The notes: generated by a model not told the origin, from the letters alone. A stretch of DNA of 64,000 bases from Tetrapyrgos nigripes (GCA_013368315.1 JAACJM010000296.1:1-64000), one strand, 5' to 3'; positions 1 through 10,975 are shown, counted from the first letter of the stretch. Numbers and translations are program-made.

Positions 1-149
1 GTGTATCGACAACCTTGACAGCGATTCAGTGGACGAGGAGGCAGCAACAGTAGCAGCAGAAGGTGGTGGATCATCAGGGAAGAGACTAAAAGAGTCACTC
101 CCAGTGGTGGCCACATGTTGCTTACTTCAGTCTCCTCCTCTGAGTTGAC

Positions 150-1298
150 CCATGTATCAGTCCTTGTATCAGTCCTGACAGATGGAAGAGTGATGACCCA
201 CCCTCTCACAGTAGTCACACTTGTCATGTCTGTGGTTCCCATCTTATTTCAGGTGGTCCTTGGAGCTGCAGCCATAGCAATGCCCCTGCATCGCCTTCTG
301 GTAGTCCATGAAGGTGTGTCCATTACCCTGGGGACACTCAGTACAGGAGGCATCGACACCCATGGCATTAGGGTCTTGTGTGGAGGAGAATTTGGAGAGG
401 GATGGGGTAGGGCCAGTGACTGGTTTTCCTACAAACTCTGCTAGGGTATGTTCCACATGAAGTGCTTGGTTGATCAGCTCGTCTATGTTTTTGGGGGCCT
501 CCTTCTGTCCTAGCTCCACATTTGCTAATGGGAACAATGGGTCCTTATGAAGGTGCTTCTAGAACTTGTACTGGAGGTCCTGATCTGAGAACCCAGTCTT
601 CTCTGCCCACATTTTGAAAATCTGAGAGAACTCCACGACTGTTTTTTTCTCCCTGCTTCAACACCTCAAGCTTGTTCTTGGCCAGCTGCTACTTGTTTGC
701 TACCCCAAACCAAACCTTTAGTGTGTGGGTGAAGTTGTCCCAGTTCCCTTGGCTTCGTCTGCTCAGACTCTGCTGATATGACAAGCATATTCTGCAGCCC
801 ATTCTGCAGCAGGTCCTTCCATCATAAGGAGTGCTTCTGCAATGCACTTCCATGGGTTGAGTTTCCCATTGTCAAGTTTGAGCTGTTTCTGTTCTCTGGC
901 CCAGAGAATGAAGAGAGATATGAATGAGTCGAGTTTGACTGGCTCACCTTTGAATGGGGCAGGTTTGGGAGTTTTGTCTGAGGACTCGTGGGTAGGCCTA
1001 TTGACCAAATTGGTGATTGCCTGTTGCAGCTGGTTCTGGTTGTTGACCAGAGCCTGAAGGAGGTTTTCAAGGGCAGCAGAGGACATGTTGATGTCAGTGA
1101 TTAGGGAGGCAACAGGACTGAGTGGGGCTGGTGACACAGGAAGAGGGGATGGATTGGATGTGAGTGTAGGACTGGGACAGGCTGTTGGTATAGCAGAAGG
1201 TGAAACAGATAGCGGAAGTGGAGTGTGAGTGAGATCTGGTGACGGAACAGTAGAAGTACTGAACTCAGGGGCAGAGAATGGCAGGTGGCTGAAGGCAA
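150..1298 (-). pseudogene. Ty3/gypsy-type gag remnant with two zinc knuckles
   Basis: Minus-strand pieces at 1298-1101, 1137-763 and 537-244 look like a fungal Ty3/gypsy Gag. The first is Pro/Ser-rich. The second holds a capsid-like block (PFKGEPVKLDSFISLF, then WKCIAEALLMMEGPAAEWA). The third ends in a cysteine motif CYGCSSKDHLK. Beyond an in-frame TAA near 241 the same frame continues into a canonical CX2CX3GHX4C knuckle (CDYCERVGHHSSIC, about 225-185). In this family Gag packages element RNA. The pieces lie in different frames and no protease or polymerase follows before the window edge, so this is a broken copy. Family assignment rests on the knuckle pair and capsid-like block, not on a search. 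Confidence 0.6.
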
Positions 1299-1734
1299 GG
1301 TGTAGGAAGTGGGAGTGGAGTAGGGCTGGATTGCTGGGTAGGATTATACTGTTTTCTCCTTCCCAGAAGTAGTAGTGGACCTGGGGGATGGAGTGATGAG
1401 CATGGGGACAAGGCTGTTGCTGGCAGTTGTTGTAGAGTTCTTCTCTGTCTTCAAGGTAGCTGTCGATATCAAAGCTGATGTGCTTCTGATCTGATAAGTC
1501 AAAACTGTGTAGCCAATCTATACAGAGCAGTGGTGTTGGAGACAGTGGAGAAGATGCAGAGACAGATGAATCAGAGATTGAGGATGGTGCGGCGTATTGT
1601 CCAGATGTGGTGACAGTAACACCTGCAAGGATGACCTATATGGAGGCCACTGGTGCAGTAAGGGATCTCAACCTAATGTCACAAAGAGGTGAGCACTTAG
1701 ATAGCAATAACGAGGAGCTACAGGCTCGACTCAA

Positions 1735-1880
1735 CTAACAGACAGCAGTAAGTACTGGAACTGGTCCCAATGACGAAGAATGTATTAAATACCTAACAGA
1801 CAGCATTAAGTACTGGAACTGGTCCCAACAATGAAGAATATATTAAATACCTAACAGACAGCAGTAAGTACTGGAACTAC
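1735..1880. repeat. 58-bp tandem repeat, about 2.5 units
   Basis: Units beginning ctaacagacagcagtaag recur at 1735, 1793 and 1851, a strict 58-bp period; the third is partial. The copies differ by a few substitutions. They lie between the gag remnant and a short 12-bp repeat, possibly in the untranslated leader of the gypsy remnant. Confidence 0.85.
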
Positions 1881-1980
1881 AGTGTCCATCAGTAAAGGTG
1901 AAAGAAGTAATGAAAAGGGAAATACACACCTGGTCCCAACAACGACCAGGTGTCAGGACAGGGTTTATATATGTAAAAGT

Positions 1981-2045
1981 AAAGCTGTAAGGGAGGCTGT
2001 AAGGAAAGCTGTAAAGAAAGCTGTAAGGGAAGCTATCAAGGAGCT
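1981..2045 (+). repeat. 12-bp minisatellite inside a short open frame
   Basis: Five units resembling aaagctgtaagg follow each other. They sit inside an open frame (1882-2115, plus) and encode a four-residue repeat of the KAVR/EAVR type, a strongly charged, helix-forming pattern. The minus strand here also carries a TATATAA motif (about 1968-1975), which would fit an LTR promoter for the gypsy remnant. No function is claimed for the peptide. Confidence 0.6.
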
Positions 2046-2276
2046 GTATCAAAGCTATATCAGAGAAATGAAAGGTCCGGTGTGTAGCATGTGGAACAGG
2101 AGTCATACGGTGTAAAGATCCGAGGATACGGAGATAAGAAGAAATAAATAGTACCAATTATAGACATCATGACAAATGGTAAGTATGTAATGTACAGCAT
2201 ATGTATGATAAAAATGTGAAATAGTGGCAGGGATAGTATAATCTCAGTAAGTCTGGCCTGGCTTTGGCACATAACA

Positions 2277-2680
2277 CCCTCAACACTAATGCACAGAATT
2301 TTTCAAATTTTAATGACATGAAGGACAGTACAGAGTATATTTACTTCATGTGTTTTGAGAGGACTGAAACTAAACCAATGTAGGCTTGAACCAAGTTCTC
2401 AAAAACTAATGCTTATAATAACCATGTATATACCCTTTTTCAAGGTGTGCAGTGCCCAGTGAGGGAAGTCCAGAGCTTAATAATAAAAAAGAGCAAAGGC
2501 TGAAGGTCCGAGTGGATTATAACCTGAGTTGGTTAGAACAAGAAGATGGGGCTGCAACGTTACTAATGGTGATACCCTTGCCATACCCTTTTTTGAGGTG
2601 TGCAGTGCCAAGTGAGTCCTCATAATAAGTAGTCCAGTATATATACACCTATTATCGAGAACGAGGCGGCAGCTCGTGTT
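2277..2680 (-). repeat. Dispersed repeat, copy 1 (inverted relative to 10998-11388)
   Basis: This stretch is the reverse complement of 10998-11388 with scattered mismatches. Both copies contain two versions of a gcactgcacacctc...aaaaagggtat block and the sequence gagaacgaggcg at one end. Homology stops abruptly at gtgttgagg on one side and after gaggcg on the other. It could be a solo LTR or a non-autonomous element; I see no target duplication. Confidence 0.7.
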
Positions 2681-2748
2681 CCATTAGTTGAATAGAAGTT
2701 ATTGCTGAACCTCTAGGTTTGGCTCTTACAGGAAGTTGGAGTTGTCCC

Positions 2749-3066
2749 TGTTGAAATATATACCTTCCATGTATAGTAACTATGATTCTATATGAAGAAG
2801 TTATTATGAAACTTCTACATAGCTATAAGTATGCTGGTCCTCCAGGACATTCTCTGGACATTACTCTTATCTTCTACTATGTAGTGATATCTCTGTAGAT
2901 AGCAATATGGTCAATGGCAATATCCTCTTAGTCTCTAGGTATGTCTATGGACAATGTAGATATTAGTAATTACATGCTCTTTATCTAGTATAAAAGCTCT
3001 CTGTAAAGTTGTAGATACTACAGAACAATATCCAGTTCTATCTGCTCTACAAGCAACTCGTATCTA
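2749..3066 (+). repeat. Truncated solo LTR of the copia family at 58085-64000
   Basis: The sequence starts TGTTGAAATATATACC and is the reverse complement of the LTR at 58085-58388 along its length, with scattered mismatches. It lacks the last few bases: after tatcta the expected TCAACA end is replaced by unrelated sequence. It contains a TATAAAAG box near 2990. With no coding region attached it is best called a solo LTR whose 3' tip is lost. Confidence 0.85.
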
Positions 3067-3560
3067 AGCTTTACTGGGGAAAGATGCCATTGCTTCGCAT
3101 GGCAAATTACGAGGCCTAAGATAATATGACCAAAAAAGGTCATCGCTACTAAGGAATAGGCAACATACTGAATCTGTCCCTCCAAACTCAGCTTCTGGTA
3201 TACCGTAGTGATCTTCGCATACCTTCCGATCTCTCCCAAATCCATAGACGCGTCACTAAACAGAAATAGAAAGGATGATGGGCATATGAAGGAATAAATG
3301 AATAGGGAGGAACAATCCACGTCCAGCAAAGCTGGCAAACCCGATTACTATTTTTTCTATCTCATTCTAATTTATCATGCACGCTAATCATCCTTTTCCT
3401 AACTCTATCACAGGCCATCTCTAACCAGACAACCAGAGCCCAACCAAACCATGAAACCCATCAAAAACTCCAATTACAATGAAAATTGATGAAAAAGGGA
3501 AGACGAGAAGAACTACGCCCACTTCGTTTCTGAGAGAGAGCGTTAATGGCATCATCTGCA
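3067..3560. other. No gene seen
   Basis: There is no credible coding sequence. A short hairpin (3085-3102) resembles one at 4969-4986. A minus-strand open frame (3018-3338) overlaps the solo LTR and has no recognisable features. Confidence 0.5.
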
Positions 3561-3729
3561 GCATGACGTCATGGTCTTCAACGTCAACGGTCCTTGGACC
3601 CGGTCCAGACCGAGTCTAGACTTTTCGGTTGTCGGGAAGGGTAGAGACCGGCCTAGGAGTGGGAGACTGAACCCATGGAAAAATTTTCGAGGTCAACCTA
3701 AGTTAACTCAGCCTAAAGGCCTCGTAACT
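3561..3729 (+). repeat. Dispersed repeat gcatgacgtc..., copy 1
   Basis: This block recurs in direct orientation at 5694-5882. Shared landmarks in order are gcatgacgtc, ggtccttgga, gaccgagtct, ggttgtcgggaaggg, aaaattttcgaggtc and aagttaactc...aggcctc. Copies differ by substitutions and small indels. The two could flank one 2.3-kb non-autonomous unit (3561-5882) or be independent insertions; no target duplication is visible. Confidence 0.7.
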
Positions 3730-5693
3730 AGCTTTCTACTCAGCACTCTATTTGGTGAGCTCTACTGACTGGTCACCCTACGCTGAGTATTTGCTGCTTC
3801 ATTAGTCCCATTCTCACAGTACCATATATAGAAGTGTCTACTTCAATATATCCTTGTCCGAACCTTTTGGAATTTCAGCTTTTAGCGAATTCTGACTCAG
3901 TGACGCAACAAATTGTCAAAGCTCGTCTCGTCTTTTAGCCCAACCTCTACCTCTGCTTCATTTTTTCTCACTTTTTCTTGTGCTATTCTCTTGCTATTCT
4001 CCATCCTTCAAACATTTTCAGTGCCTGGGTCTCTTGGTCTCATTCCTCAAACTTCTTCAACTACTCTACTGCACCTGCTTTCAAGTTACCTTGTCCCCTC
4101 AAGTTTGTGCTTGTCTTACCTGCGACATCTCTATAGCTCAACAATCCTGCTTAGTCTCAGGAAGATATGAGCTCACAATGCTTCTGAATGCCTGAACATA
4201 GAATTCCTATACCGGTATCAAGTGTTGTTACTGTGTTATCTGCACCAGACCTGGCCGTTGTGAAGGTTTCTGAGTTCTCATGCATGCAGCAAGCTAACTC
4301 TGAACAACTTAACAAGAATGTCTTACCTTTAGGTATGGCATCATCCACCATTTTTGAAGCTGATCATATCAACACCACTTACAAGATGCGGAAGATTGAT
4401 GCACTAGGCTCAAGAACGGTCAATCATTTGTCAAGTTTCCATCTGGTTCATTTCCCCTCCCAACATGCAATAATCCCAAATTCCTCGGTCGTTTGTGGCT
4501 GACTCTATTTCTTTATGGCGTTGGAATGATGGGAACAATTCCGAAGAGGTGTGCTCTGATGACTATTGGCTTTCATAAACTCGGGAAATATCTCATCTTC
4601 TACAAAGCGGCCTGACACGTCGAATTCAAACTCACTTGTTGTTTATGTTTTGTGGTTGGTAATCTTCTACAATGTCATCCAATGTCATTCAATGCAAAGC
4701 TTGCTGTGATTAACGGATTCTACAATCATTAACGGTAATGCTTCTAATATTGCTGATTGTAGAGATATGTGCAGGAATCTGGCTTGGGGTTCGTCGTTTA
4801 TTGTTCACTGTTGGTCCGTAGCATACAAATTTCATGTTTAATGATAGCCTAATAAAGGTTCGGCCCTTGCCACTAGCGGCCATCCCCCACCTTCATTTGT
4901 ACAAGAATTTGCATATGTGTGTGTACTACAAATCCCACGCCACAAACTCCCCTTCACTGGGGCAAAGGGCCATCGCTTCGCGTGGCAAGTTACAAGGCCC
5001 TTTCATGTAGTCTAATTTCTCAGGTTATGCAGGTAAACTGTGTTGAACTTCCTGGTGTCTTTGACACTATTCCATGACTAACTCTTCAAGCGCTCAGTAA
5101 TATCTTACTCACCTCTTGTAGCTATCTTACTCATACTCGTAGATACTTACTCATACATAGTTGTAGAAGTAGAACATTCTAAAATGTATTGTAGTAGGTA
5201 TAAAAGGGACTCGAAGAGATCACGTCAACGCAGCTTGAGTTCTACGAGTAATGATGCCTGTGCTGATGCCATTTTTGGCAAGATCAAGTGGGACACAAGA
5301 CTGCTGTAGGCTCTGCAGAGGTGGAAGAATGATATCAATCACAGACAGATGTTGAAAGAAGGACACTGAAGAGGATATTTTAGTCGCAAAGTGCGAAGAT
5401 CCAGGATATGAATAAGTCACTGGTAAGGCTTTGTATACTTATTGTACTTGCAATGCTATCGGTTAAATCAGGACGATGTGTAAAGGAAGGAAGGTTATAA
5501 TACACCACCGTAATCTTACCTTCTTCGATGCCAATCCTAGTAATAGATCCGAAAAGACATCCCTATCCCATGATTTTAAGTTAATGGGAAGTATTCCAAA
5601 TGGAGGTTGCAGAAGGGAGGGAATTCAAACATTGGTGGAAGTGGGAGGGAAGAACTTCAAGAAGGGTGTTAAGCAGACCGATTTGACATGCCG
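3730..5693 (+). other. Region without a recognisable gene; one hypothetical ORF at 4188-4502
   Basis: The longest frame, 4188-4502 plus, would give 104 residues starting MPEHRIPIPVSSVVTVLSAP. It matches nothing I know and has no membrane segment or motif. A TATAAAAGG box at about 5199-5207 precedes no convincing ORF. The rest is AT-rich spacer between the two gcatgacgtc repeats. Confidence 0.3.
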
Positions 5694-5882
5694 GCATGAC
5701 GTCGTGGTTATCGACGTCAATGGTCACGGTCCTTGGATCTGGTCCTGACCGAGTCTGGACATTCTGGTTGTCGGGAAGGGCAAAGATTGGCTGTGGCAAC
5801 GAAAAGGGGTGGGAGTTTGAGGTCGTGGTAAAATTTTCGAGGTCGACATAAGTTAACTCGGCCTTTAAGAGGCCTCATAACT
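5694..5882 (+). repeat. Dispersed repeat gcatgacgtc..., copy 2
   Basis: Direct copy of 3561-3729 with about 20 bp of extra sequence. A TCTA microsatellite (5929-5942) follows shortly downstream. Confidence 0.7.
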
Positions 5883-6046
5883 TCACTGTCACCGGCCGTT
5901 CTTTAGAGGACCTGCTGTGTGTTCCATCTATCTATCTATCTCCAAAAATTACCTCCACTTTGTCATCTATCGAGGAGACGCCATTGCTTACAATCGCAAT
6001 CATGCTCACAAGTTGGCGCATTTGACAGAAGAAAAGTGGCTTACCA

Positions 6047-8308
6047 TAGGGCTCCTATCAGATCAGATTGTGTCGGATTCGGATGCCATCTGCTCGAATG
6101 GGTGGTCTGCAAATCCCAATCCGCATCCGACAGATGATCACCGGATGAGTTCTGCTTCCCTTATATAGTATATCTACGATCACATGACATACAGATCAGA
6201 CCCGACACCGCGCCTTCAATATCAGAGTGCCAAACCAGTCAGCGTTATGAAGGATTAATGCTGTCTGTTGAAGCCACACATACTACTGGTTGTGGCCGTT
6301 ATTTATTTTTGTGTATTTCTCTACTCGGTAATAGTACTATATAGTATTTCTGAAACTTCCAGTGTTGGGCTTTCCACAAGGGGGGTCAGAAATTTTATTT
6401 TATTACACGATGCCTAAAAATTTTTTAATGGTCTCTGAGGCTCGACTGACCGAGCGCTCCTGCCATATATGGAAGGTGGGGTCATATGACTAAGCAGCCA
6501 TGCATCAGATTGCAGTCACTAGCAAGGGGTCTTCAGTTGGTCTACCTGAGACCAGACCTTGGGGGGGAGGGGGGGTCTGGAGAGACCTTATGACCAAAAG
6601 ATACACCATCACATGAAGGGTGTATAGACATACTTTATGAAGCCATTTGGATCTGAAAGTGCACAAAACATACTCAGGACCCATAAAAGCCATGTGTAAC
6701 AATGAAATCTCACCTTTAAATGGTATGTAATTCCCACGATCAGTGATGTCACCACTGGTGCCACATCACAAACATTGTCAGAAAATGATTTGCTACCTCA
6801 ATATGATAGGTGTCACACAGAATATATCACTAATCCACAGCATCTGTAGGTTAGCAGAGGGCCTATGAGGTAGCCAGGAGGAAAAATTGATCTGATTTCA
6901 TGATTTGTAAGCCATATTTATCTTATCACTTACCATTTTTGGGAAGGAGAGGGGAGGGGGGGTCAAGCTGGACCTTATGACCAAAAAGGAACATCTGGTC
7001 TGGTCATATCATTTTGGAGACCCCTTGGTCACTAGTACTGCCACCTCTTGTAAAACCCTCACAGCACCATCCCTGGGGAACCATTATACAGGGACAGTTC
7101 GCATGTCCATTGACAATGGGAATCTATAGTATACAGTATGTAATAAGTATGAGTGATATAATTGACAGAGGTTACGCTTGGACTCACAGTGTTAAGGTCA
7201 GGGAGTTCTTCGTCCAAGTTAATCATGCTTCCAATGTGCTTGAAAGAAACTAGAGCACGACGCATATATGTCAATTGGTATTGTAGAAATTTTCCACCAA
7301 TCAGAAGAGAGTAATAAGTCAGCCCGATGCATCGGGCTTCAGTCAAGAGTCAGTAATATGACACCTATGCTATTTCGCGCTTTTGACAGCTGTTTTGCAA
7401 GTTATATGGGTCTCAGAAATCACTATAACATTGAGAATACTCAAAATTGCACATATTTCCTCCTCAAAGCCTCGAAAATTTTTGAGTCACCAAAATTTTT
7501 TAGCGGCCTCGACCACTCGACCGACCGACCTCCGGAGTGTGCTGGTCCGCATTCCCGGACACCCCTTGGCTTTCCATCCGCAGATTACCGTCGGATTGGT
7601 CGGATGCTATTAGGGCTCCTGGCGGATCGGATGGCATCCGACAATCCGAGCGATAACCACTCGGATTCGGATGGCGGATGGCCTCTCTGAGAGCTCAATA
7701 TCCGACAGATACCATCCGACCAATCCGAGGATTATCTGCGGATGGATTAATGGCGTGGGAAGGTCTTGTCCAACGGCTGTTGTTACCTTATTTAGGTCAG
7801 TCCCCAAGGTACTATACATGTCATTCTTGATTTTTGTATCTCCGAAAGCAACATGTGCTTTAGAACAACAGGATATGGTCCAAATACGGACACCAACAAT
7901 GGTCTAGTTGCCGTGAGAACCTCTATTGTTTGCACGCCAAAAGACTCTGTATTTGAGAAATCCAGTAATTATTGTAAGTACAGTACACCGAAGCATAGTA
8001 ATAGACAAAATTACATTAAAAGGATCAAAAAAAAATGTAGAAAAAGACTCAGTATTGCGACACAGCATGGGTGGCTACCATCCGCGGATTAAGCCGGCGG
8101 ATTGTCGGATGCTATCCGCAGATGCGGATTAGGATGTTTGACTCGCCAAATCCGAGCGGATGCATCCGCATCCGAGTCAAATCCGATCCGCCAGGAGCCC
8201 TAGATGCTATCCGTCGGATGGAGGAGGAGGAGGAGCACCATCCGCATCCGAATCCGAAGCAGCAATCGCTCGGATGGCGCCGGATCATCCGATCCGCTAG
8301 GAGCCCTA
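6047..8308. mobile_element. hAT-like non-autonomous element, outer copy
   Basis: The left end is TAGGGCTCCTATCAGATCAG and the right end, reversed, is TAGGGCTCCTAGCGGATCGG, giving imperfect inverted termini. The flanks are gcttacca (6039-6046) and gcttaccg (8309-8316), an 8-bp target duplication with one mismatch. Eight-base duplications are typical of hAT transposons. The interior holds GGAT/ATCC-rich sub-terminal repeats, two guanine-rich tracts (6561-6575, 6941-6962) and no transposase. A second element of the same family sits inside at 7611-8202. Confidence 0.6.
7611..8202. mobile_element. hAT-like MITE, inner copy with perfect 22-bp inverted ends
   Basis: The 592-bp unit begins TAGGGCTCCTGGCGGATCGG and ends with its exact reverse complement; the perfect terminal match is 22 bp. 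It is flanked by identical 8-bp duplications gatgctat at 7603-7610 and 8203-8210. Both ends carry clusters of CGGAT/ATCCG motifs. It has no coding capacity. The perfect ends and duplication imply a more recent insertion than the outer copy. Confidence 0.88.
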
Positions 8309-8316
8309 GCTTACCG

Positions 8317-8597
8317 TGGAGGTGTAACTTCTATACATTGTCTATACAAGACGGATACTGGCCTCAGAAAAGAGTCGTTACATTCGTGGAACTTGAATGT
8401 AAGTTGGAGATACGTTGAGGAAGTATACATTCATCTACAAATGTGTCTAAAGGTCCTAAAAATGTAACAGTGCTATTTATCTATCCACACCTCTTCAGGG
8501 ATTCTAGTGACGCCGGTGTCTGATGAGTTACATGAGGATAATACAAATGGGCTACGGGAAAGGAGAATCAGTATAGTGCAGCATGATATGAGGAACC
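8317..8597. other. Intergenic tract downstream of the Myb gene
   Basis: No independent gene is seen. The stretch includes a possible last exon of the Myb gene (8551-8528) if the GTAAGT at 8605 is used as a donor. Confidence 0.4.
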
Positions 8598-10198
8598 TCA
8601 ACTTACGGTTCTACCACTTTCATTCTCCATCCTATTTAGGAGAGATGCCAAAACATGCGACTGATCCTGTTTGTGTCGAGGTCCTAAAGCTCCCTTGGCG
8701 TCTGAAAGTAGGCTATGCATACTGGCCCTAATCTGGCCGTCGAATGACTGGGGCTGGCACAACGATGTTGGTGAATGGACTATCGTCGTCATCCCGTCGA
8801 CAGAATCCTTCAGATTGGGAGGGAGAAGGGAAAGTAGCGCGTTCTGATCTGTACTGGGGAATTCGCTATTCATGTATGTGCCTGAATCAACATGGCCTGA
8901 CATTGCTGTCAAATTTCCATGATTCTGCCATTCAGATCCGGAGTTTTGTAGCATGGAGTCAACGAAGTCGTGAGAATATGGTGTGTTGGGAAAAAAGGGA
9001 TCTTGAAGCGGAGAAGCGTCGGACACCCAATCTTGGGAAAGAAAATTACAGGTAGACGACGTTGCAAAACTGACTGCACTCGGATCAAATTGGGGAAGAA
9101 CAGAACTCTGAGACTGGACGATCCCGTACTGTTCGTTCTGTAAGGAAGGGAATAGCTGTTCTTGTGCGGGCTTTTCTGTTGCCACGTCATTCGAGGGTGG
9201 CCACAGTGAGTTCAGGTCAGGTGAAAGTTCGCATGGACTGAGCGGGCTGGGTGTGGAGATGCCTGACGGAGTTGGTGAAGGCTCGTCAGGAAACAATGAT
9301 GACTCGCTTGTCGACGGAGATGCTACACTTTCTGAAAGAGTAGAAGGAGGGTCCGAGATACGGCGAGGCTTCCGAGTGGAGGATGTCTTTCGCCGAGCCA
9401 CACGAGAATCGGTAGTGAAACGAATGATACTGTTATACCTATCACATCATGAGAGTTGTCCCAAAAAAACACTACAAAAAGAGTTCCATGCGTACCGATT
9501 CTTTGCGGCCAGTCCTGTCCTTCCAGGAAAGTATGTTTTGACTATTTTAGTCCAAACATTTCCCTGTTCCTGAACGGCTTTCAACAGCAATGCATCCTAC
9601 AGAATTTGCAAGTCTCTCGGTAAGAGTACAGTGAGACGGATCGTATAGCGGTACAGACCTCTTCAAGTGTCCAGCTTGTGCGATCAATACTTGGGTTCAA
9701 AGTATCTGTCCAGCGTTTAGCGCACTCTGCGATGGTAAAAAAAATCAATCAGTTCCAGACGCAGCAGAGAAACTACTGAGAGACGCTTACGATCGCTATT
9801 ACGAGTTTTCACCATCGATGAAACCATTGACCATCTGCAGACATCCATTAAGATCAAGTACTCGGCTAAATCTGAGATGACATACTTAGTTCCGTATTTC
9901 TCGATGGCTTTGATCAAGCATTCATCTTCTTCCTGAGACCACCCACCCTTCACGATATCGGCGGCCATCTTAGCAAACCACCGTTTTCTACAGTCTTTGT
10001 TCGTACGGTTAGGTACATGTTTTGAGATGATGTGCCACTTCGATGGCTGGGAGTTTCCAGGCTCTTCTACATCGAATGGTAAGCTGCAGTTGAGTGATTT
10101 GCAGTGAAGTATACATGCTGTGACGTACCTAGCTCAACTGCTTGGCATAGAAGTTGGTCTTCCTGAGCTGACCAGACACGCCGCTCTCGTTGATTCAT
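8598..10198 (-). CDS. Myb-like DNA-binding protein, three SANT/Myb repeats, six exons
   Basis: Reading the minus strand, exons 10198-10129, 10066-9886, 9834-9791, 9726-9659, 9596-9496 and 9438-8598 join in frame to about 434 residues; introns are 51-64 bp with GT..AG ends. Repeat 1 runs from RVWSAQEDQLL to NRTNKDCRKRW, repeat 2 from GGWSQEEDECLIKAIEKYG to RNSDQCAKRW, repeat 3 from SWTLEEDALLLKAV to GRTGLAAKNRY. The spaced tryptophans and the NR.N..C.KRW recognition helix are hallmarks of Myb domains, so a nuclear sequence-specific DNA-binding role is likely; the target is unknown. The rest is Ser/Pro-rich and looks disordered, like an activation region. The start is the first ATG before repeat 1. 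A GTAAGT at 8605 allows an alternative last exon ending at 8528. It looks intact. Confidence 0.85.
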
Positions 10199-10304
10199 GT
10201 TTGGAAAAGGTCACGGTGTTGGAATGAGGGGTGGGGGTTATATTCACTTAAGTACGAGGATCAAGTCGTCACATTTGAGGTTGCGGCTCTATTCACACGT
10301 CAAA

Positions 10305-10433
10305 GAGACAAAAATATCCGCTCGACGGAAAAGTGAACTGAAAGACAAGCATTGTACTGATATGTGATGTATCAGCCTTACAACACTCGTCTATCAGTTC
10401 AGTTTTCCGTCGGGCGGATATTTTTGTCTTCTC
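10305..10433. mobile_element. Palindromic MITE, copy 1, about 110 bp upstream of the Myb start codon
   Basis: The arms acaaaaatatccgctcgacg and its near reverse complement face each other across a short loop, with inner arms gtgaactgaaagac and cagttcag. A second, more diverged copy lies at 44914-45040. No coding capacity. Its position in the Myb upstream region could affect transcription; that is inference. Confidence 0.75.
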
Positions 10434-10551
10434 CGCGTCTCACCGAATTTGGGTCTGGAATTCCCTACGTACGATACTGTTCCTATGCTGCAGTGATACA
10501 ATTCATTGTAATGTTTATTTGCTTTACTTGGCGTCAAGCTTTCGTCCGTAT

Positions 10552-10825
10552 CCGGCGGCTTGTTTCATAAGTCGAATGAATTGAGAGTCATTCAAAAACG
10601 CGGCGCGATTCGAGCAAGCGGAGCCCTCTTCCATACATCCATTTATTGTTTCTCTTTTTTCCATCAGGAAAATCAGAAACGTATGGGTATGGGCGGTCTA
10701 TCCTAAAACTTCTCGATCCTTACTACGACAAAATGAGGCCATACCGGCGGCTTGTTTCGCAAGTCGAATGAATTGATTGACATTCAAAAACGCCTTATCC
10801 GATACCCCTCTTCCCATACACACCT
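10552..10825 (+). repeat. Direct repeat ccggcggcttgtttc..., two copies
   Basis: The block ccggcggcttgtttc plus aagtcgaatgaattga and cattcaaaaacg occurs at 10552-10601 and again at 10744-10793. Each is followed within about 30 bp by a ccctcttcc(c)ataca motif, so the duplicated unit is about 80 bp with 192-bp spacing. No coding sequence. Confidence 0.75.
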
Positions 10826-10881
10826 CATATTACCGAGTAACCCGGGATAAATAAGCGTCTGATTAGTCTAGTTATTTCGTA

Positions 10882-10975
10882 CGAGCTGTGAACCCGTGCC
10901 TTCGGCACGATGACTCGCTATCGCTCGCACCTGCCTACAGCACGGATTCACAGCTCGCCGGGGCTGCGCCCCTGG
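10882..10975 (+). other. GC-rich structured segment with nested hairpins
   Basis: CGAGCTGTGAA (10882-10892) pairs exactly with TTCACAGCTCG (10947-10957). Inside is GTGCCTTCGGCAC, a stem closed by a UUCG-type tetraloop, and just after is GGGGCTGCGCCCC. The fold is plausible for an RNA or a mobile GC-rich hairpin. It adjoins the dispersed repeat at 10998. I cannot name a known RNA family. Confidence 0.45.

Noticed and set aside
3561..5882. The two gcatgacgtc repeats as LTRs of one retrotransposon
   Set aside because: No target duplication, TG..CA ends, primer site or coding region supports it.
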